A stretch of DNA of 40,958 nt, taken from assembly GCA_003246335.1 (NCBI GenBank), contig QKAR01000064.1:1-40958 (forward strand). Direction: 5' to 3'. Positions 8,001 to 16,494 of the stretch are shown one piece after another; the stretch's first letter is position 1; each line of letters begins with the position of its first letter. The DNA is from Spirochaetales bacterium (GTDB lineage: Bacteria > Spirochaetota > Spirochaetia > Treponematales > Treponemataceae). The notes beneath the pieces were generated by a model, which did no database searches, was not told the origin of the DNA, and saw nothing but the letters and a program-made list of their open reading frames with translations. The translations under genes and the position numbers were made by a program.

Positions 8001-9423
8001 TCGGTTGGGAAACGAGTTTGGCATACCCGTCGTGAAGTTCGATTCCGGCACTCTGTCCGGCTCGTTGAGCCTTACCGGACTCCTCAGCGATCCCGATTTC
8101 AACGGCTCCCTGCATGGCTCGTCGATACGGTTCGAGGTCCCGAAAATTCTGGCTGGTACGTACGGACCCACCGATGTCGAGATCATCGGAAATGGCAAGC
8201 GCGTATCCGTACCCGAAATTACGGTTCGAGGAGCGAACGGTTCCATGCGCGCCTCGTGCGATATCGAATTTGATCGGTGGCTGCCCTCGACCATCGACGC
8301 TCATATCGCGACCGTTGCCGACGAAACGATAAAGGTCGACGTGGACAATCAATATCTCAAGGCGAAGGGGTTCGCCGCCTATGACCTATCCGCCTCCATT
8401 ACCCACGACGCCGTGTCGCTCGACGGGGATATGCGCTTTGAGCGCGGTTCTCTCGCGGTGCTGTACGCGGGAAACTCTTCGTCGAGCCCTTCCGTTCCCG
8501 CGATTTTCGGCTCCCGAGACCGCAAGCTCAACGTGAATCTTTCGCTTGGCCAGAAAGTGGAATTTCTGTGGCCAAATGACGATTTTCCCATTATCCGCGG
8601 CCTTCTTCAGGCGGACGCACCCATTGTCGTCGACATGGATACGGGCGCGGGTACTTTCAGCGTACGCGGCGTCACGAACCTTAAGGGCGGCGAGATATTT
8701 TACATAAAGAGAAATTTTTACCTGCGGAAAGGCACGATTACCTTTAACGAAAACCAAGACGTTTTCGACCCGCTCATCGCCATTCAAGCGGAAATTCGCG
8801 AGCGCGACGAGGACGGCGCACCCGTTCGCATTATCCTGACCGTCAATGATCAGCCCTTAAGCTCTTTTACCCCGGTTATCACTTCGGACCCCACGAAGAC
8901 GGACGCCGAAATAATGGCGTTGTTGGGGCAGGCGACGAGCGCCGACGCCTCCCGCGAATCCTTGCTGAAGGATACCGTCGTTTCCGCCTCGGACGTTTTG
9001 ACGCAAATCTCCCTTTTTAGGAAATTCGAGAATGGAATTCGCGACTTGCTCGGTCTTGACCTTTTCTCGGTTCGAACCCTGATTCTTCAAAATGCGCTTC
9101 TCGGCAATTCCTCCCAGTCAACGACGGAGCGATCGAATTCCGTCGGTAACTATTTCGACAATACCACTGTTTACATGGGTAAGTATTTTGGTTCCGCGTT
9201 CTACGCGGATGCGTTGCTGCATTTTAATTACTACGACCCGCTCACGACGCAAAATACCGGTGAATACTCCCTGGTGTATCAAAATTTACTTTTGCAGCCC
9301 GAAATCGGCTTGGAGGTTACGACGCCGTTATTTTTGTTTAGGTGGAATTTCACGCCGGCCCATCCCGATACCCTGTTTGTCCAAGATAATTCCATAACAT
9401 TGTCATGGAAGTTTTCATACTGA
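5056..9423 (+). CDS. tamB: TamB-like (DUF490) envelope transport/assembly protein
   Basis: 1455 residues. One N-terminal membrane segment (about 10-30, MFLILLVGAFFLLPVAA) anchors a very long beta-rich body, as in the AsmA/TamB bridge-like family that spans the periplasm. The C-terminal 250 residues fit the TamB domain: GAGTFSVRGVTNLKGGEIFY, LRKGTITFNENQDVFDPLI, then beta strands ending in WKFSY. TamB works with TamA, or with BamA where TamA is missing, in outer-membrane protein assembly or lipid traffic. A Borrelia burgdorferi TamB has been reported to interact with BamA, and here bamA is the next gene (41 bases away), which supports such a partnership. The start ATG follows an AAGGA site. 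From memory, this corresponds to T. pallidum TP0325. Confidence 0.88.
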   Translation: MTRAEIRHTFEIIMFLILLVGAFFLLPVAARRIDGAITDFRDYFLGEFEAQTGLAVSYSSLSPSLLRSLHVKDLRIRDATTGAVLASVTDLSVSYNFGDLLRGNVPGSIREISVRSASVSIDRAREAELFSRLAKIARTGKKPSFLSRLFDSLSDGRTVKIRLRRIDVSVTDGASRWSGTVSQGLATLDRNGLSFNASSVFSGAFRPVLTLDEIKADAQISGFVDRSFTSGTGSVIVNSLSSGPYSVRRVGFVLSYRDSLLDISSRGSLEPIDVHATVDLSKHTVAASFECENFLPLRWLRVDSRARLKFPPGLSSATLTGRANFLLARGAYPEFSADLSASIPSSVYGGGIIRVSCSEKAGKLEIPLLSAVGSRIDAEGSLFVDIPARIPEGMLSVKRLVVRKGVDVSGDVYVQREKNGFGCLIPELAVNEGRLSAVEVGVSYASGSFSFSASAYDSSGQIAADGSITMGQSKFLQLYASFDTVSVQNAANVLVPIALPDADARSVSSHLASYALTTEVYVSTDFHSFSFNCTRLIFASDKKNGLYLLLSAKGNQNGVDLTDIALSKGSYAITGNIASNFDEAGGILFNVDCAVNGLPYTATGSWGHGVLTLYGDYGLACSAIVDPSGGVSGSIAAHELPIPVDKYLFSLSLNAGFEFFSSSDWRVSVNEGSIEEMGNVLPLSTVFSFSALINPSGVNVTSMSVADRRSVLTGFMDLNLDPGVASFSASLSSADATETVGIGFSVSRDQLQTITGHADFRGVPLMRFLPGQPASSVCSFSAEVSGTIPDPRCTVKLIDSRCLLNEYDLTAKGLITADRASAVVSDASVSWRGLSFSQLTGSADFAARTASVETDFSSILGSSAITSHIALNLASEKPGETEALSPETLAEGLQRVTLTCAVSDTKWKSFSQGKTFVSTVTHEPGMTLLSAGANDAISGYLLDDGSFSLDANESLPLSFRANGAITSETVSLQIDDILTDLPRLGNEFGIPVVKFDSGTLSGSLSLTGLLSDPDFNGSLHGSSIRFEVPKILAGTYGPTDVEIIGNGKRVSVPEITVRGANGSMRASCDIEFDRWLPSTIDAHIATVADETIKVDVDNQYLKAKGFAAYDLSASITHDAVSLDGDMRFERGSLAVLYAGNSSSSPSVPAIFGSRDRKLNVNLSLGQKVEFLWPNDDFPIIRGLLQADAPIVVDMDTGAGTFSVRGVTNLKGGEIFYIKRNFYLRKGTITFNENQDVFDPLIAIQAEIRERDEDGAPVRIILTVNDQPLSSFTPVITSDPTKTDAEIMALLGQATSADASRESLLKDTVVSASDVLTQISLFRKFENGIRDLLGLDLFSVRTLILQNALLGNSSQSTTERSNSVGNYFDNTTVYMGKYFGSAFYADALLHFNYYDPLTTQNTGEYSLVYQNLLLQPEIGLEVTTPLFLFRWNFTPAHPDTLFVQDNSITLSWKFSY

Positions 9424-9441
9424 TTCGAAATATGATATAGT
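9412..9441 (+). promoter_or_regulatory. Possible promoter for bamA
   Basis: TTTTCA at 9412-9417 and TATAGT at 9436-9441 are spaced by 18 bases, followed by the AAGGAG ribosome-binding site at 9451-9456. The elements are weak and the leader would be short, so bamA may instead be read from tamB transcription. Confidence 0.25.
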
Positions 9442-9464
9442 TCAACTTTCAAGGAGCTTATGTA

Positions 9465-11939
9465 ATGCGCGTAAAAATCTTCGCCTTCCTATCGCTGCTA
9501 CTGTGCGCCGGAATGGCATTTGCCCAAAACTCCGATGATTGGTACCAGGGAAAACCGATACAAGACGTAACGTTTACCGGGTTGCGGAGCGTAGCGGAGA
9601 GCGAATTGGACGGGATTTTTACCGTTTACCGGGGTAAAAACTTTTCCGACGAAATATATAGCGAAATACTCCAAAAAATCTATTCTCTTGAGTATTTCGA
9701 CGATATTTCCCCGCTTGCCGTTCCGGGCGACGCTGACCGCAAAACAGTTATTTTGCAGTTTACCGTCAAGGAGCGGCCGGTTCTCAGCGATATTAAGTTT
9801 TCCGGCAACCGCGCGTTTCGAGCGGGGGAGCTGCTTGACAAGGTTACCCTAAAAAAAGGCGATATCTATAACGAGTTGAAAAGTCGCATGGATGAGCGCG
9901 CCATTCGCGACTTTTATCTCGAAAAGGGCTATGCGGGCGTTAAGGTCGCCTCCGAGGCCGTCGCGAATAACGATAAGTCGATCACGCTGAAATTTACCAT
10001 AGCAGAAGGCAAGCAGACGGTCATTTCGTCCATAAATTTCGAGGGCAACAAAGTTATCGCGAGTAAAACGCTCAAAAAAGCCTTGTCGCTCAAGGAATCC
10101 CGCTTCCTGCAATCGGGAACGTTCCGCGAGGCGCAGCTCGAGACCGATAAGGCTGCTTTGCGAAGTTATTATCTTGAGCGCGGCTATATCGACGCCGACG
10201 TTGCGAACGTCGTGCGCGAAGTCGACTCATCGTCGGATAAAGACAAAAACTTACTAAAATTAACCTTCGTCATCAGCGAAGGCGAGCAGTACACCTACGG
10301 CGGAACGGAAATATCCGGAAACTCGATTTTTACCACGGAAGAACTGCTCGGGAAGATAAACCTGAAAGTCGGCGACGTCATGAACCAAAATCGCTTCGAC
10401 GAGGGTTTTCAGGCGGTCGCCGATACGTATTTCGAAAGCGGCTATACGTCGAACTACATCAATAAAGAAGCCATCCGCGACGCGGAGCATCGCCAAGTGT
10501 CGTACAAAATCACGGTCGTCGAGAGCGAACGCAGCCATATCGAGCACATTATCGTGCGCGGCAACACGAAAACGAAAGAAGACGTCATACTCCGCGAATT
10601 TACCATGGAGCCGGGCGATATTTTCTCGAAGGGAAAAATGATGACGAGCATGCGCAATTTGTACAACTTGCGCTATTTCTCCTCTGTCGCACCCGATCTC
10701 GTTCCCGGTTCGGAGGATAATCTCGTCGACGTTATCGTCAATGTCGAAGAGCAAAATACCGCGTCGGTAAACTTCGGCGTCACGTACTCCGGCTCCACCG
10801 ACGCCGATACGTTCCCGCTGTCCGTGTTTACCTCCTGGCAGGACACGAACTTCCAGGGGACGGGACGAACCCTTTCGGCGAACGTTACCGCCTCGCCGGA
10901 TACCCAAAGCGTCACGCTCGGCTTCTCGGAAAACTACTTCCTTGGATCTCCCCTGACGGTCAGTTATAATTTCGCCATCAGCCATAAAGTTCTCTACGCC
11001 TATCGGGACGACATGGGAACGATTTTCGACGACGACTTTTACGATGAAAACGGCATGGTTCCGGACCCCTACGAGACGCTCGCCGAGTATGAGGACGCTT
11101 CAAGCGTCTCATCAGCCTATCGAATGCAATACGATCATTGGTCTATCGGCACGGGCGCGTCGACCGGTTACCGCTGGAATCCCATATTCGCCGCCTTTAC
11201 GCTCCGCGGCGGCATTAACTTCTCCGTCGTCCAAAATATGTACGACGACACCATTTATCGGCCCGCCGATAAGGAAATTCGCGACGAGCATGGTTCGTGG
11301 AAGCTGAATAACTCGATTTGGACCCGCGCGTCCCTCGACGACCGCGATCTCGCCTACGACCCTTCAAAAGGTTGGTTCGCGAGCCAACAAATGACTATTT
11401 ACGGTATTTTTCCCAATATCGAGACGGCCTATTATCAAAAGTTCGACACGAAGCTCGAGGGCTATCTGACCCTGCTTGACATTCCCCTGACTGACCTTTT
11501 CCGCCTTAAATTCGTCCTCGCCGGCTTCACTAACTTCACGTTCTTGACCACCTTGAACGACGAAACTATCAGTGATTCAAATAAGCTGTACGTGGACGGC
11601 ATGTTCGTCGGCCGAGGCTGGACCGATCTCTATGACGATTCCTCGGCGAAAGGCGATATGCTTCTCAGCCATTCCGTTGAGCTCCGTTCGCCTCTCGCGG
11701 TCGGGATCATCGCGGCGGACTTTTTCTTCGACGCGGTCGCCCCGCTTAAGGAAAAATCGGATCTCCTGAATTTGTCCTTGAACGACTATTACTTCAGCTA
11801 TGGTCCCGGCCTGAGGTTCTCCATCCCGCAGTTCCCCTTGCGACTCCTGTTCGCGAACACGTTCAGGATTCAGGACGGTAAGTACGAGCCCGAGTCGAAC
11901 TGGGCGTTCGTCCTATCATTCAATATTTCTAATAATTAA
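9465..11939 (+). CDS. bamA: Outer membrane protein assembly factor BamA
   Basis: 824 residues. BamA folds and inserts beta-barrel proteins into the outer membrane. A signal peptide (1-20, ending AFA before Gln) precedes five POTRA-type repeats, with clear starts at DVTFTGLRS, DIKFSGNRAF, SINFEGNKVI, TEISGNSIF and HIIVRGNTKT, up to about residue 425. The C-terminal half is a 16-strand-type barrel with alternating aromatic residues. VGRGW near residue 715 matches the conserved VRGF/Y barrel-lock motif. The final residues run past the last aromatic by five (FNISNN), so the usual terminal aromatic signature is not exactly terminal. AAGGAG is well placed for the ATG at 9465; an ATG five bases upstream is followed at once by TAA. 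The tamB and skp neighbours match the T. pallidum TP0325-TP0327 order as I recall it. Confidence 0.95.
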   Translation: MRVKIFAFLSLLLCAGMAFAQNSDDWYQGKPIQDVTFTGLRSVAESELDGIFTVYRGKNFSDEIYSEILQKIYSLEYFDDISPLAVPGDADRKTVILQFTVKERPVLSDIKFSGNRAFRAGELLDKVTLKKGDIYNELKSRMDERAIRDFYLEKGYAGVKVASEAVANNDKSITLKFTIAEGKQTVISSINFEGNKVIASKTLKKALSLKESRFLQSGTFREAQLETDKAALRSYYLERGYIDADVANVVREVDSSSDKDKNLLKLTFVISEGEQYTYGGTEISGNSIFTTEELLGKINLKVGDVMNQNRFDEGFQAVADTYFESGYTSNYINKEAIRDAEHRQVSYKITVVESERSHIEHIIVRGNTKTKEDVILREFTMEPGDIFSKGKMMTSMRNLYNLRYFSSVAPDLVPGSEDNLVDVIVNVEEQNTASVNFGVTYSGSTDADTFPLSVFTSWQDTNFQGTGRTLSANVTASPDTQSVTLGFSENYFLGSPLTVSYNFAISHKVLYAYRDDMGTIFDDDFYDENGMVPDPYETLAEYEDASSVSSAYRMQYDHWSIGTGASTGYRWNPIFAAFTLRGGINFSVVQNMYDDTIYRPADKEIRDEHGSWKLNNSIWTRASLDDRDLAYDPSKGWFASQQMTIYGIFPNIETAYYQKFDTKLEGYLTLLDIPLTDLFRLKFVLAGFTNFTFLTTLNDETISDSNKLYVDGMFVGRGWTDLYDDSSAKGDMLLSHSVELRSPLAVGIIAADFFFDAVAPLKEKSDLLNLSLNDYYFSYGPGLRFSIPQFPLRLLFANTFRIQDGKYEPESNWAFVLSFNISNN

Positions 11940-11959
11940 CGAGAAGAGAGGCTGCTGAT

Positions 11960-12478
11960 ATGAAACGTTTGTTTATTCTGATTCTTTGCGCGTTCCCGGC
12001 CTTCGCCGTCTGCGCGCAGCAAATCACCCGATTCGCGGTCGTCGATACGGCGCGAATTTACACTTCCTTTTATCGGGATTCCCGGTCCGTGCGGGATTTC
12101 GAGTCGAAAAAAGCCCAATATCAGGCCGAAATTCAGCGCATGACGGACGAGATCAAGGGCCTGCGCCAACAAAAAGTCGACGCGGAAACGCAGGGCGACG
12201 CGGCGAAATCCGCGCGGCTCGACGCGGAAGTAAGCTCAAAGACCTCGACGCTCCTCGACTATTCCAAGGCGAAGAATACCGAGTTGGACACGCTGAAAAA
12301 AAAGCTGATGACCGACGACGATTTTTACTCCGCGCTGTACGATCAGATAAAAACCATCGCAGAATCCGATGGCTATAGCATGGTTCTCAGCCTGCAAAGC
12401 GGTAATTCCATCCTTTGGTACAGCCCCACGGTCGATATCACCGATAAAGTCATTCGCGAGATGACCTCGAAGCAATAA
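11960..12478 (+). CDS. skp: Periplasmic chaperone Skp/OmpH-like
   Basis: 172 residues. Skp-family chaperones hold unfolded outer-membrane proteins in the periplasm on the way to BamA. The N-terminus is a signal peptide (KRLFILILCAFPAFAVCA, cleavage before QQ). The mature start FAVVDTARIYTSF matches the family's core strand (VD..R.....). Residues about 45-125 are a charged, Lys/Gln/Glu-rich helical tentacle region. The C-terminal YSMVLSLQSGNSILWYSPTVDIT-type segment, followed by a helix, closes the core domain. It lies 20 bases after bamA and 6 before mutS, so the three are probably co-transcribed. Confidence 0.93.
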   Translation: MKRLFILILCAFPAFAVCAQQITRFAVVDTARIYTSFYRDSRSVRDFESKKAQYQAEIQRMTDEIKGLRQQKVDAETQGDAAKSARLDAEVSSKTSTLLDYSKAKNTELDTLKKKLMTDDDFYSALYDQIKTIAESDGYSMVLSLQSGNSILWYSPTVDITDKVIREMTSKQ

Positions 12479-12484
12479 CCGCTC

Positions 12485-15112
12485 ATGGCTGAAACGTCCC
12501 CCATGATGGCCCAGTATCTGCGGATACGCGGGCAATATCTCGATTCCGTCCTTTTTTTCCGTTTGGGCGATTTCTATGAAATGTTCAACGAGGATGCGGT
12601 CGAGGTAAGCAGAATCCTGGGGCTAACGCTCACGCAGCGCGGAGGGAATCCCATGTGCGGAATTCCCTATCACGCGAGCAAAGTTTATATCGCCCGACTC
12701 CTCCGCGCGGGAAAAAAAATCGCGATTTGCGAGCAAATGTCCATTCCCGGCCCCGGGAAGGGCCTCGCCGAAAGAAAAGTCGTCGAGGTTATCACTCCCG
12801 GAACGGCGATTGAGGACGATTATCTCGACACTACCCAGAATAACTATTTAGCGTCATTCTCGCTCGGCGGCTCAGATCGAAGATTTTTCGGTTTTTCGTA
12901 CGTCGACGTGACGACCGGGGAATTCGCAGCGACGAGTTTTGGGGAAACTGGCGCGGCGGAGCGGCTTCGCAAAGAGTTAGGAAGCATCCGTCCCTCCGAA
13001 ATACTCGTGCAGCAATCGGTTCTCGGCGAACGCGCGGACATCGCCGCGGTATTCGAGGAATACCCCGCGATGGTGAAAAACGTCTACCCGGATTGGAGCT
13101 TTAACGCCCAATCTTCGTATCGCCGCCTCTGCGCCGCGTTCGGGACCGAAAGCCTTAAAGCTTTTGACTTAATCGAAGACTCACCCGAATTGCCGTCGGC
13201 GGGGCTTTTGCTCGAATATCTTGAGCGTACCGCCGCTTCGCCGGTTTCGCACATATCTGCGATAAAAGTCTTTCGGGAGTCGGAATTCGTCTCCCTGGAC
13301 GACTCGACGAGAAAAAATCTTGAATTAGACCGAAACCTCCGCGATGGCGGGGCGTCTTATACGCTGTTCGAGTCATTGAATCGAATGCGGACGTCCATGG
13401 GCGCCCGCCTTTCGCGTTCGTGGATCCATCATCCTTTGACCGATATAGCCCGCATTCAGCGCCGTCTCGACACGGTTCGCGCTCTCTATCGCGATCAGCC
13501 TCTCCTTTCCCGCGTCAGAGACGCCTTATCGTCGATTCTCGATATCGAGCGACTCGCGTCGCGAGTCGCGATGGAACGCGCCCACGGAAAGGACCTCGTC
13601 GCCCTGGGGAAAAGCCTCGGCGCCTTCCTTGATCTCGCGCGACTGCTCCGCGAGGACGCGCCGGGAATTTTTGACGTCGGCGAGGAATCTTTGTCGTGCG
13701 CGCGAACGGTCGCCGAGCTGATCGAGCAGTCAATCCTCGAGGATTGCTCGATATTCCTTAACGAGGGCGGGATTATACGCTCCTCTTGGTCGCCGAAGCT
13801 CGATGAGTTACGCTCGCTGCGCGATAACTCGAATGCCGTCTTAACCGCGTATCTGGAAGAGGAACGCGCGAAAACCGGGATTTCGAACCTTAAAGTTCGC
13901 TATAATCGCCTCATCGGGTATTTTCTCGAGGTCTCGAAAGGCAATCTTTCTTCCGTGCCCGCGCACTTTATTCGCCGTCGCTCGCTTGCGAACGGCGATC
14001 GCTATACGACCGATCGGCTTGTCGAGCTAGAAACCGAGCTCAATAACGTGCACGCGAATATCGTGCAGTGCGAACAGGATTTGTTCCTTGAAATACGCTC
14101 GCGCGTTCGAGCGTTCGTCCCGCAAATCGCGAATATCGCGCGCGAGATCGCTCGCTTGGACGTCCTGCAGGCCTTCGCGTACGTCGCGACCGAGCGCGCT
14201 TGGGTTGAACCTTCTTTCTCGACCGGCGGGTCCCTCCGCATCGTCGATGGCCGCCATCCGGTAGTGGAGGCGCATCTCCCGTCGGGAGAATTCGTGCCGA
14301 ATAGCCTTTCTCTTTCTTCCAATGGCGAAGTTGACGGGCTTCCGTCCTTTGCGCTCATTACCGGGCCGAATATGGCCGGAAAAAGCACGTTCTTGCGCCA
14401 AACGGCGCTCATCGCCCTCTTAGGGCAAATGGGCTCGTTCGTTCCGGCCGCTGCAGCCGAGCTCTGCGTCGTCGACCGCGTTTTTTGCCGCGTCGGCGCT
14501 TCCGATAACCTCGCGCGCGGCGAGTCGACGTTCCTTGTGGAGATGACCGAAACCGCGCATATCCTTCACACCGCGACGCGCGATAGCTTAGTCATCATGG
14601 ACGAAGTAGGGCGCGGAACATCCACCGAGGATGGACTATCGATCGCTCAGGCAGTAACCGAATTTCTTTTGAATAAAATCGGCGCTAAAACCCTTTTCGC
14701 CACGCATTATCACGAACTTTGCCATATCGCCCATCCTCGCCTCGCGAACTATAGTTTGGACGTCCTGGAGTCCGAGGGGACCGTCGTGTTCCTAAAGAAA
14801 GTCCGGGAGGGCGCATCGGCGAATTCTTTCGGCGTGCACGTCGCCCGGCTCGCGGGCGTTCCCGAGGCGGTTATCTCGCGGGCGAACGAGATCCTTTTTT
14901 CCCTGCGCGAGACGACTCTGGTTCGTTCGGACGAGGCAAAAAATTTCCGGAAAGAAAAAGAAACCCCACAGGAAGCCCAAGCGACCCAGCTTTTTCTCGA
15001 AGAAGAGCTTGTTCTGGACGAGCTCTTATCCGCCGACGTCGATGCCTTAACGCCGCTTGAGGCGCTACGACTTATCGATCGCTGGAAACGGGCGCTTCTG
15101 CCGGGAAAATAG
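12485..15112 (+). CDS. mutS: DNA mismatch repair protein MutS
   Basis: 875 residues, full MutS1 length. It binds mismatches and small loops and recruits MutL. The mismatch wedge motif FYE is at residues 30-32 (GDFYEMF), with CGIPYHA and AICEQ following in domain I. Connector, lever and clamp domains occupy about 130-550. The ATPase has Walker A GPNMAGKST near 626, VEMTETA, Walker B with signature LVIMDEVGRGTSTEDG near 705, and the FATHYHEL motif. The C-terminal 90 residues include an acidic Leu-rich stretch. The ATG at 12485 has no strong ribosome-binding site and lies 6 bases after skp, so translational coupling is likely. No mutL is in the window. Placement behind the outer-membrane genes matches T. 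pallidum as I recall it, with no functional reason apparent. Confidence 0.96.
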   Translation: MAETSPMMAQYLRIRGQYLDSVLFFRLGDFYEMFNEDAVEVSRILGLTLTQRGGNPMCGIPYHASKVYIARLLRAGKKIAICEQMSIPGPGKGLAERKVVEVITPGTAIEDDYLDTTQNNYLASFSLGGSDRRFFGFSYVDVTTGEFAATSFGETGAAERLRKELGSIRPSEILVQQSVLGERADIAAVFEEYPAMVKNVYPDWSFNAQSSYRRLCAAFGTESLKAFDLIEDSPELPSAGLLLEYLERTAASPVSHISAIKVFRESEFVSLDDSTRKNLELDRNLRDGGASYTLFESLNRMRTSMGARLSRSWIHHPLTDIARIQRRLDTVRALYRDQPLLSRVRDALSSILDIERLASRVAMERAHGKDLVALGKSLGAFLDLARLLREDAPGIFDVGEESLSCARTVAELIEQSILEDCSIFLNEGGIIRSSWSPKLDELRSLRDNSNAVLTAYLEEERAKTGISNLKVRYNRLIGYFLEVSKGNLSSVPAHFIRRRSLANGDRYTTDRLVELETELNNVHANIVQCEQDLFLEIRSRVRAFVPQIANIAREIARLDVLQAFAYVATERAWVEPSFSTGGSLRIVDGRHPVVEAHLPSGEFVPNSLSLSSNGEVDGLPSFALITGPNMAGKSTFLRQTALIALLGQMGSFVPAAAAELCVVDRVFCRVGASDNLARGESTFLVEMTETAHILHTATRDSLVIMDEVGRGTSTEDGLSIAQAVTEFLLNKIGAKTLFATHYHELCHIAHPRLANYSLDVLESEGTVVFLKKVREGASANSFGVHVARLAGVPEAVISRANEILFSLRETTLVRSDEAKNFRKEKETPQEAQATQLFLEEELVLDELLSADVDALTPLEALRLIDRWKRALLPGK

Positions 15113-15147
15113 GCCAACGCCGCGTTTCTCGCGCGAAATAAATAAGT

Positions 15148-15882
15148 ATGCGCGACTTTTGCATCGCGACCGCCCGCGAGCTCGCGACCCTTCTTCTTTC
15201 GCCGGTTGATTGCGTCCTTTGCGGGAAAATCGTCCAGAATTCTTATCCCCTGTGCCCCGAATGCGCGGAAAAATTGCTCAGCGCGGTTCGCGCTCGCGCC
15301 AGAGATCTATCACAAAGCTGCGACGTTTGCGGCGTTCCCCTCATTTCTACCCATACGCTCTGCATGAAATGCCGAACGTTAAATGGAGAACGCGCTTTAA
15401 AAAAAATATTTCCCTTACTGCCGTACAGCGCGTCCGTTCAGGATTTATTGGTAACGTGGAAAATAGGCGGCATTCGCGGGTTTACGCGGTTTTTCGCCGA
15501 CTTACTTGACGCGTTTTTGCGAAACGGTCCTGACCTGGAAAGAATTCCCCTCGTGCCCGTGCCGCCGCGCCCGGGTAAAATCGCGGAGAGGGGATGGGAT
15601 CAAATACAGGACCTTTCGCGGTATCTCTCCCGCGAGCGCGGCTATGCGGTATACGATTGCCTTCAGAGAACCGCGAGCGTCGAGCAAAAAAAACTCGGCC
15701 GCGCGGACCGATTTGCCAACATATCGGGAGCTATCGTCGCAAAGGGAGATCGAGCGTATCCTCGGGAAGTCATCGTCCTTGATGACCTCGTGACGACCGG
15801 CGCGACGCTTGAGGCGTGCGCGCGGGCCTTAAAGGCGGCCGGTTGCGAGACCGTGTACGGACTCACGCTTTTTTTCGATTAG
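15148..15882 (+). CDS. comF: ComF family protein (phosphoribosyltransferase-like)
   Basis: 244 residues. The N-terminal region has paired CxxC zinc-finger-like motifs (CVLC, CPEC, CDVC, CMKC, residues about 22-75). The C-terminal phosphoribosyltransferase domain has the PRPP-binding motif VIVLDDLVTTGAT near residue 210. ComF supports DNA uptake and natural transformation in competent bacteria and is also found in non-competent ones, where its role in recombination or DNA processing is unclear. The start ATG has no clear ribosome-binding site. It lies 35 bases after mutS, which would suit a DNA-metabolism grouping. No other competence gene is visible here. Confidence 0.9.
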   Translation: MRDFCIATARELATLLLSPVDCVLCGKIVQNSYPLCPECAEKLLSAVRARARDLSQSCDVCGVPLISTHTLCMKCRTLNGERALKKIFPLLPYSASVQDLLVTWKIGGIRGFTRFFADLLDAFLRNGPDLERIPLVPVPPRPGKIAERGWDQIQDLSRYLSRERGYAVYDCLQRTASVEQKKLGRADRFANISGAIVAKGDRAYPREVIVLDDLVTTGATLEACARALKAAGCETVYGLTLFFD

Positions 15883-15905
15883 CGCGGGGCAGGGGAGTCC
15901 CAACC

Positions 15906-15934
15906 TTGACAATCTTGTCTCGGTGTGGTAATGT
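15906..15934 (+). promoter_or_regulatory. Promoter of the rimP-nusA-infB operon
   Basis: A perfect TTGACA at 15906-15911 is followed after 17 bases by TAATGT at 15929-15934. The -35 is ideal and the -10 is weak. It lies after comF and before the leader hairpin and rimP, so transcription would begin near 15941 with a leader of about 75 bases. Confidence 0.55.
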
Positions 15935-15966
15935 CGTGAGTGAACATTTATTATCCTTGTACTGCG

Positions 15967-15991
15967 GGAGTCGTTCGAACGGCTCCTTTTT
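15967..15991 (+). terminator. Leader hairpin with T-run (candidate attenuator)
   Basis: Arms GGAGTCG (15967-15973) and CGGCTCC (15980-15986) form a seven-pair stem with one T-G wobble and a TTCGAA loop, followed at once by TTTTT (15987-15991). This is a modest intrinsic terminator placed inside the leader between the TTGACA promoter and the rimP start. It could be an attenuator for the nusA operon, or a terminator for comF if the promoter call is wrong. The downstream GGAG at 16001-16004 could pair with the CTCC of the 3' arm as an alternative structure. Confidence 0.6.
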
Positions 15992-16015
15992 CATATATAT
16001 GGAGTTTGCAGAGTA

Positions 16016-16468
16016 GTGGATTATATCGAGCCTGAAACGATTCCGTATTACAAAGACTGCGAGCCTTTAATATCTGGCTTGGGGTATCAGCTGGTCGAGT
16101 TGGCCGTCTTCAAGAAAAAGACGTCTTGGCAAGTGAGAGTCGTCATTTCCGGAGCGAATGGCGTCGGGATCGCTGACTGTTCGAAAGTTCATCACGCGAT
16201 TCTTCCCCGTTTACAGGCCATTTTGGCGTCGCAGGATATGTACGTTGAAGTGACTTCCCCCGGACTTGAGAGAGTCTTTAAAAACGCCGCGGAATTTTCC
16301 GCGTTTCCCGGAAAAATGGTGAAAGTTTGGAATACCGATATTTCTGACTGGATGATGGGCACGATCGTGTCCTCCGGCAAAGATTCGGTGACCCTTGCTA
16401 CCGAGAGTGGTGAAATCACTATCCCGTATAGCAAAATTGCAAAAGTAAAACTTTATAACCGCGCGTGA
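16016..16468 (+). CDS. rimP: Ribosome maturation factor RimP
   Basis: 150 residues, usual length. RimP helps assemble the 30S subunit. The N-terminal domain shows ISGLGYQLVELAVF and the family-typical strand-rich region VRVVISG...IADCSKVHHAI. EVTSPGLERVFK near residue 80 is the family hallmark (EVSSPGLxRxL). The C-terminal SH3-like domain holds KMVKVWNTD and ITIPYSKIAKVKL. The start is GTG at 16016; GGAG at 16001-16004 is 11 bases away. A five-codon frame beginning ATG at 15999 ends in TAG that overlaps the GTG by one base. First gene of the conserved rimP-nusA-infB operon. Confidence 0.93.
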   Translation: MDYIEPETIPYYKDCEPLISGLGYQLVELAVFKKKTSWQVRVVISGANGVGIADCSKVHHAILPRLQAILASQDMYVEVTSPGLERVFKNAAEFSAFPGKMVKVWNTDISDWMMGTIVSSGKDSVTLATESGEITIPYSKIAKVKLYNRA

Positions 16469-16494
16469 CGCCGGTTTACGAAAGGAGAATTTTC

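Noticed and set aside
15816-16016. 66-codon plus-strand frame crossing the comF end and rimP leader
   Set aside because: It begins inside comF in another frame and contains the promoter and the hairpin; no ribosome-binding site or similarity.
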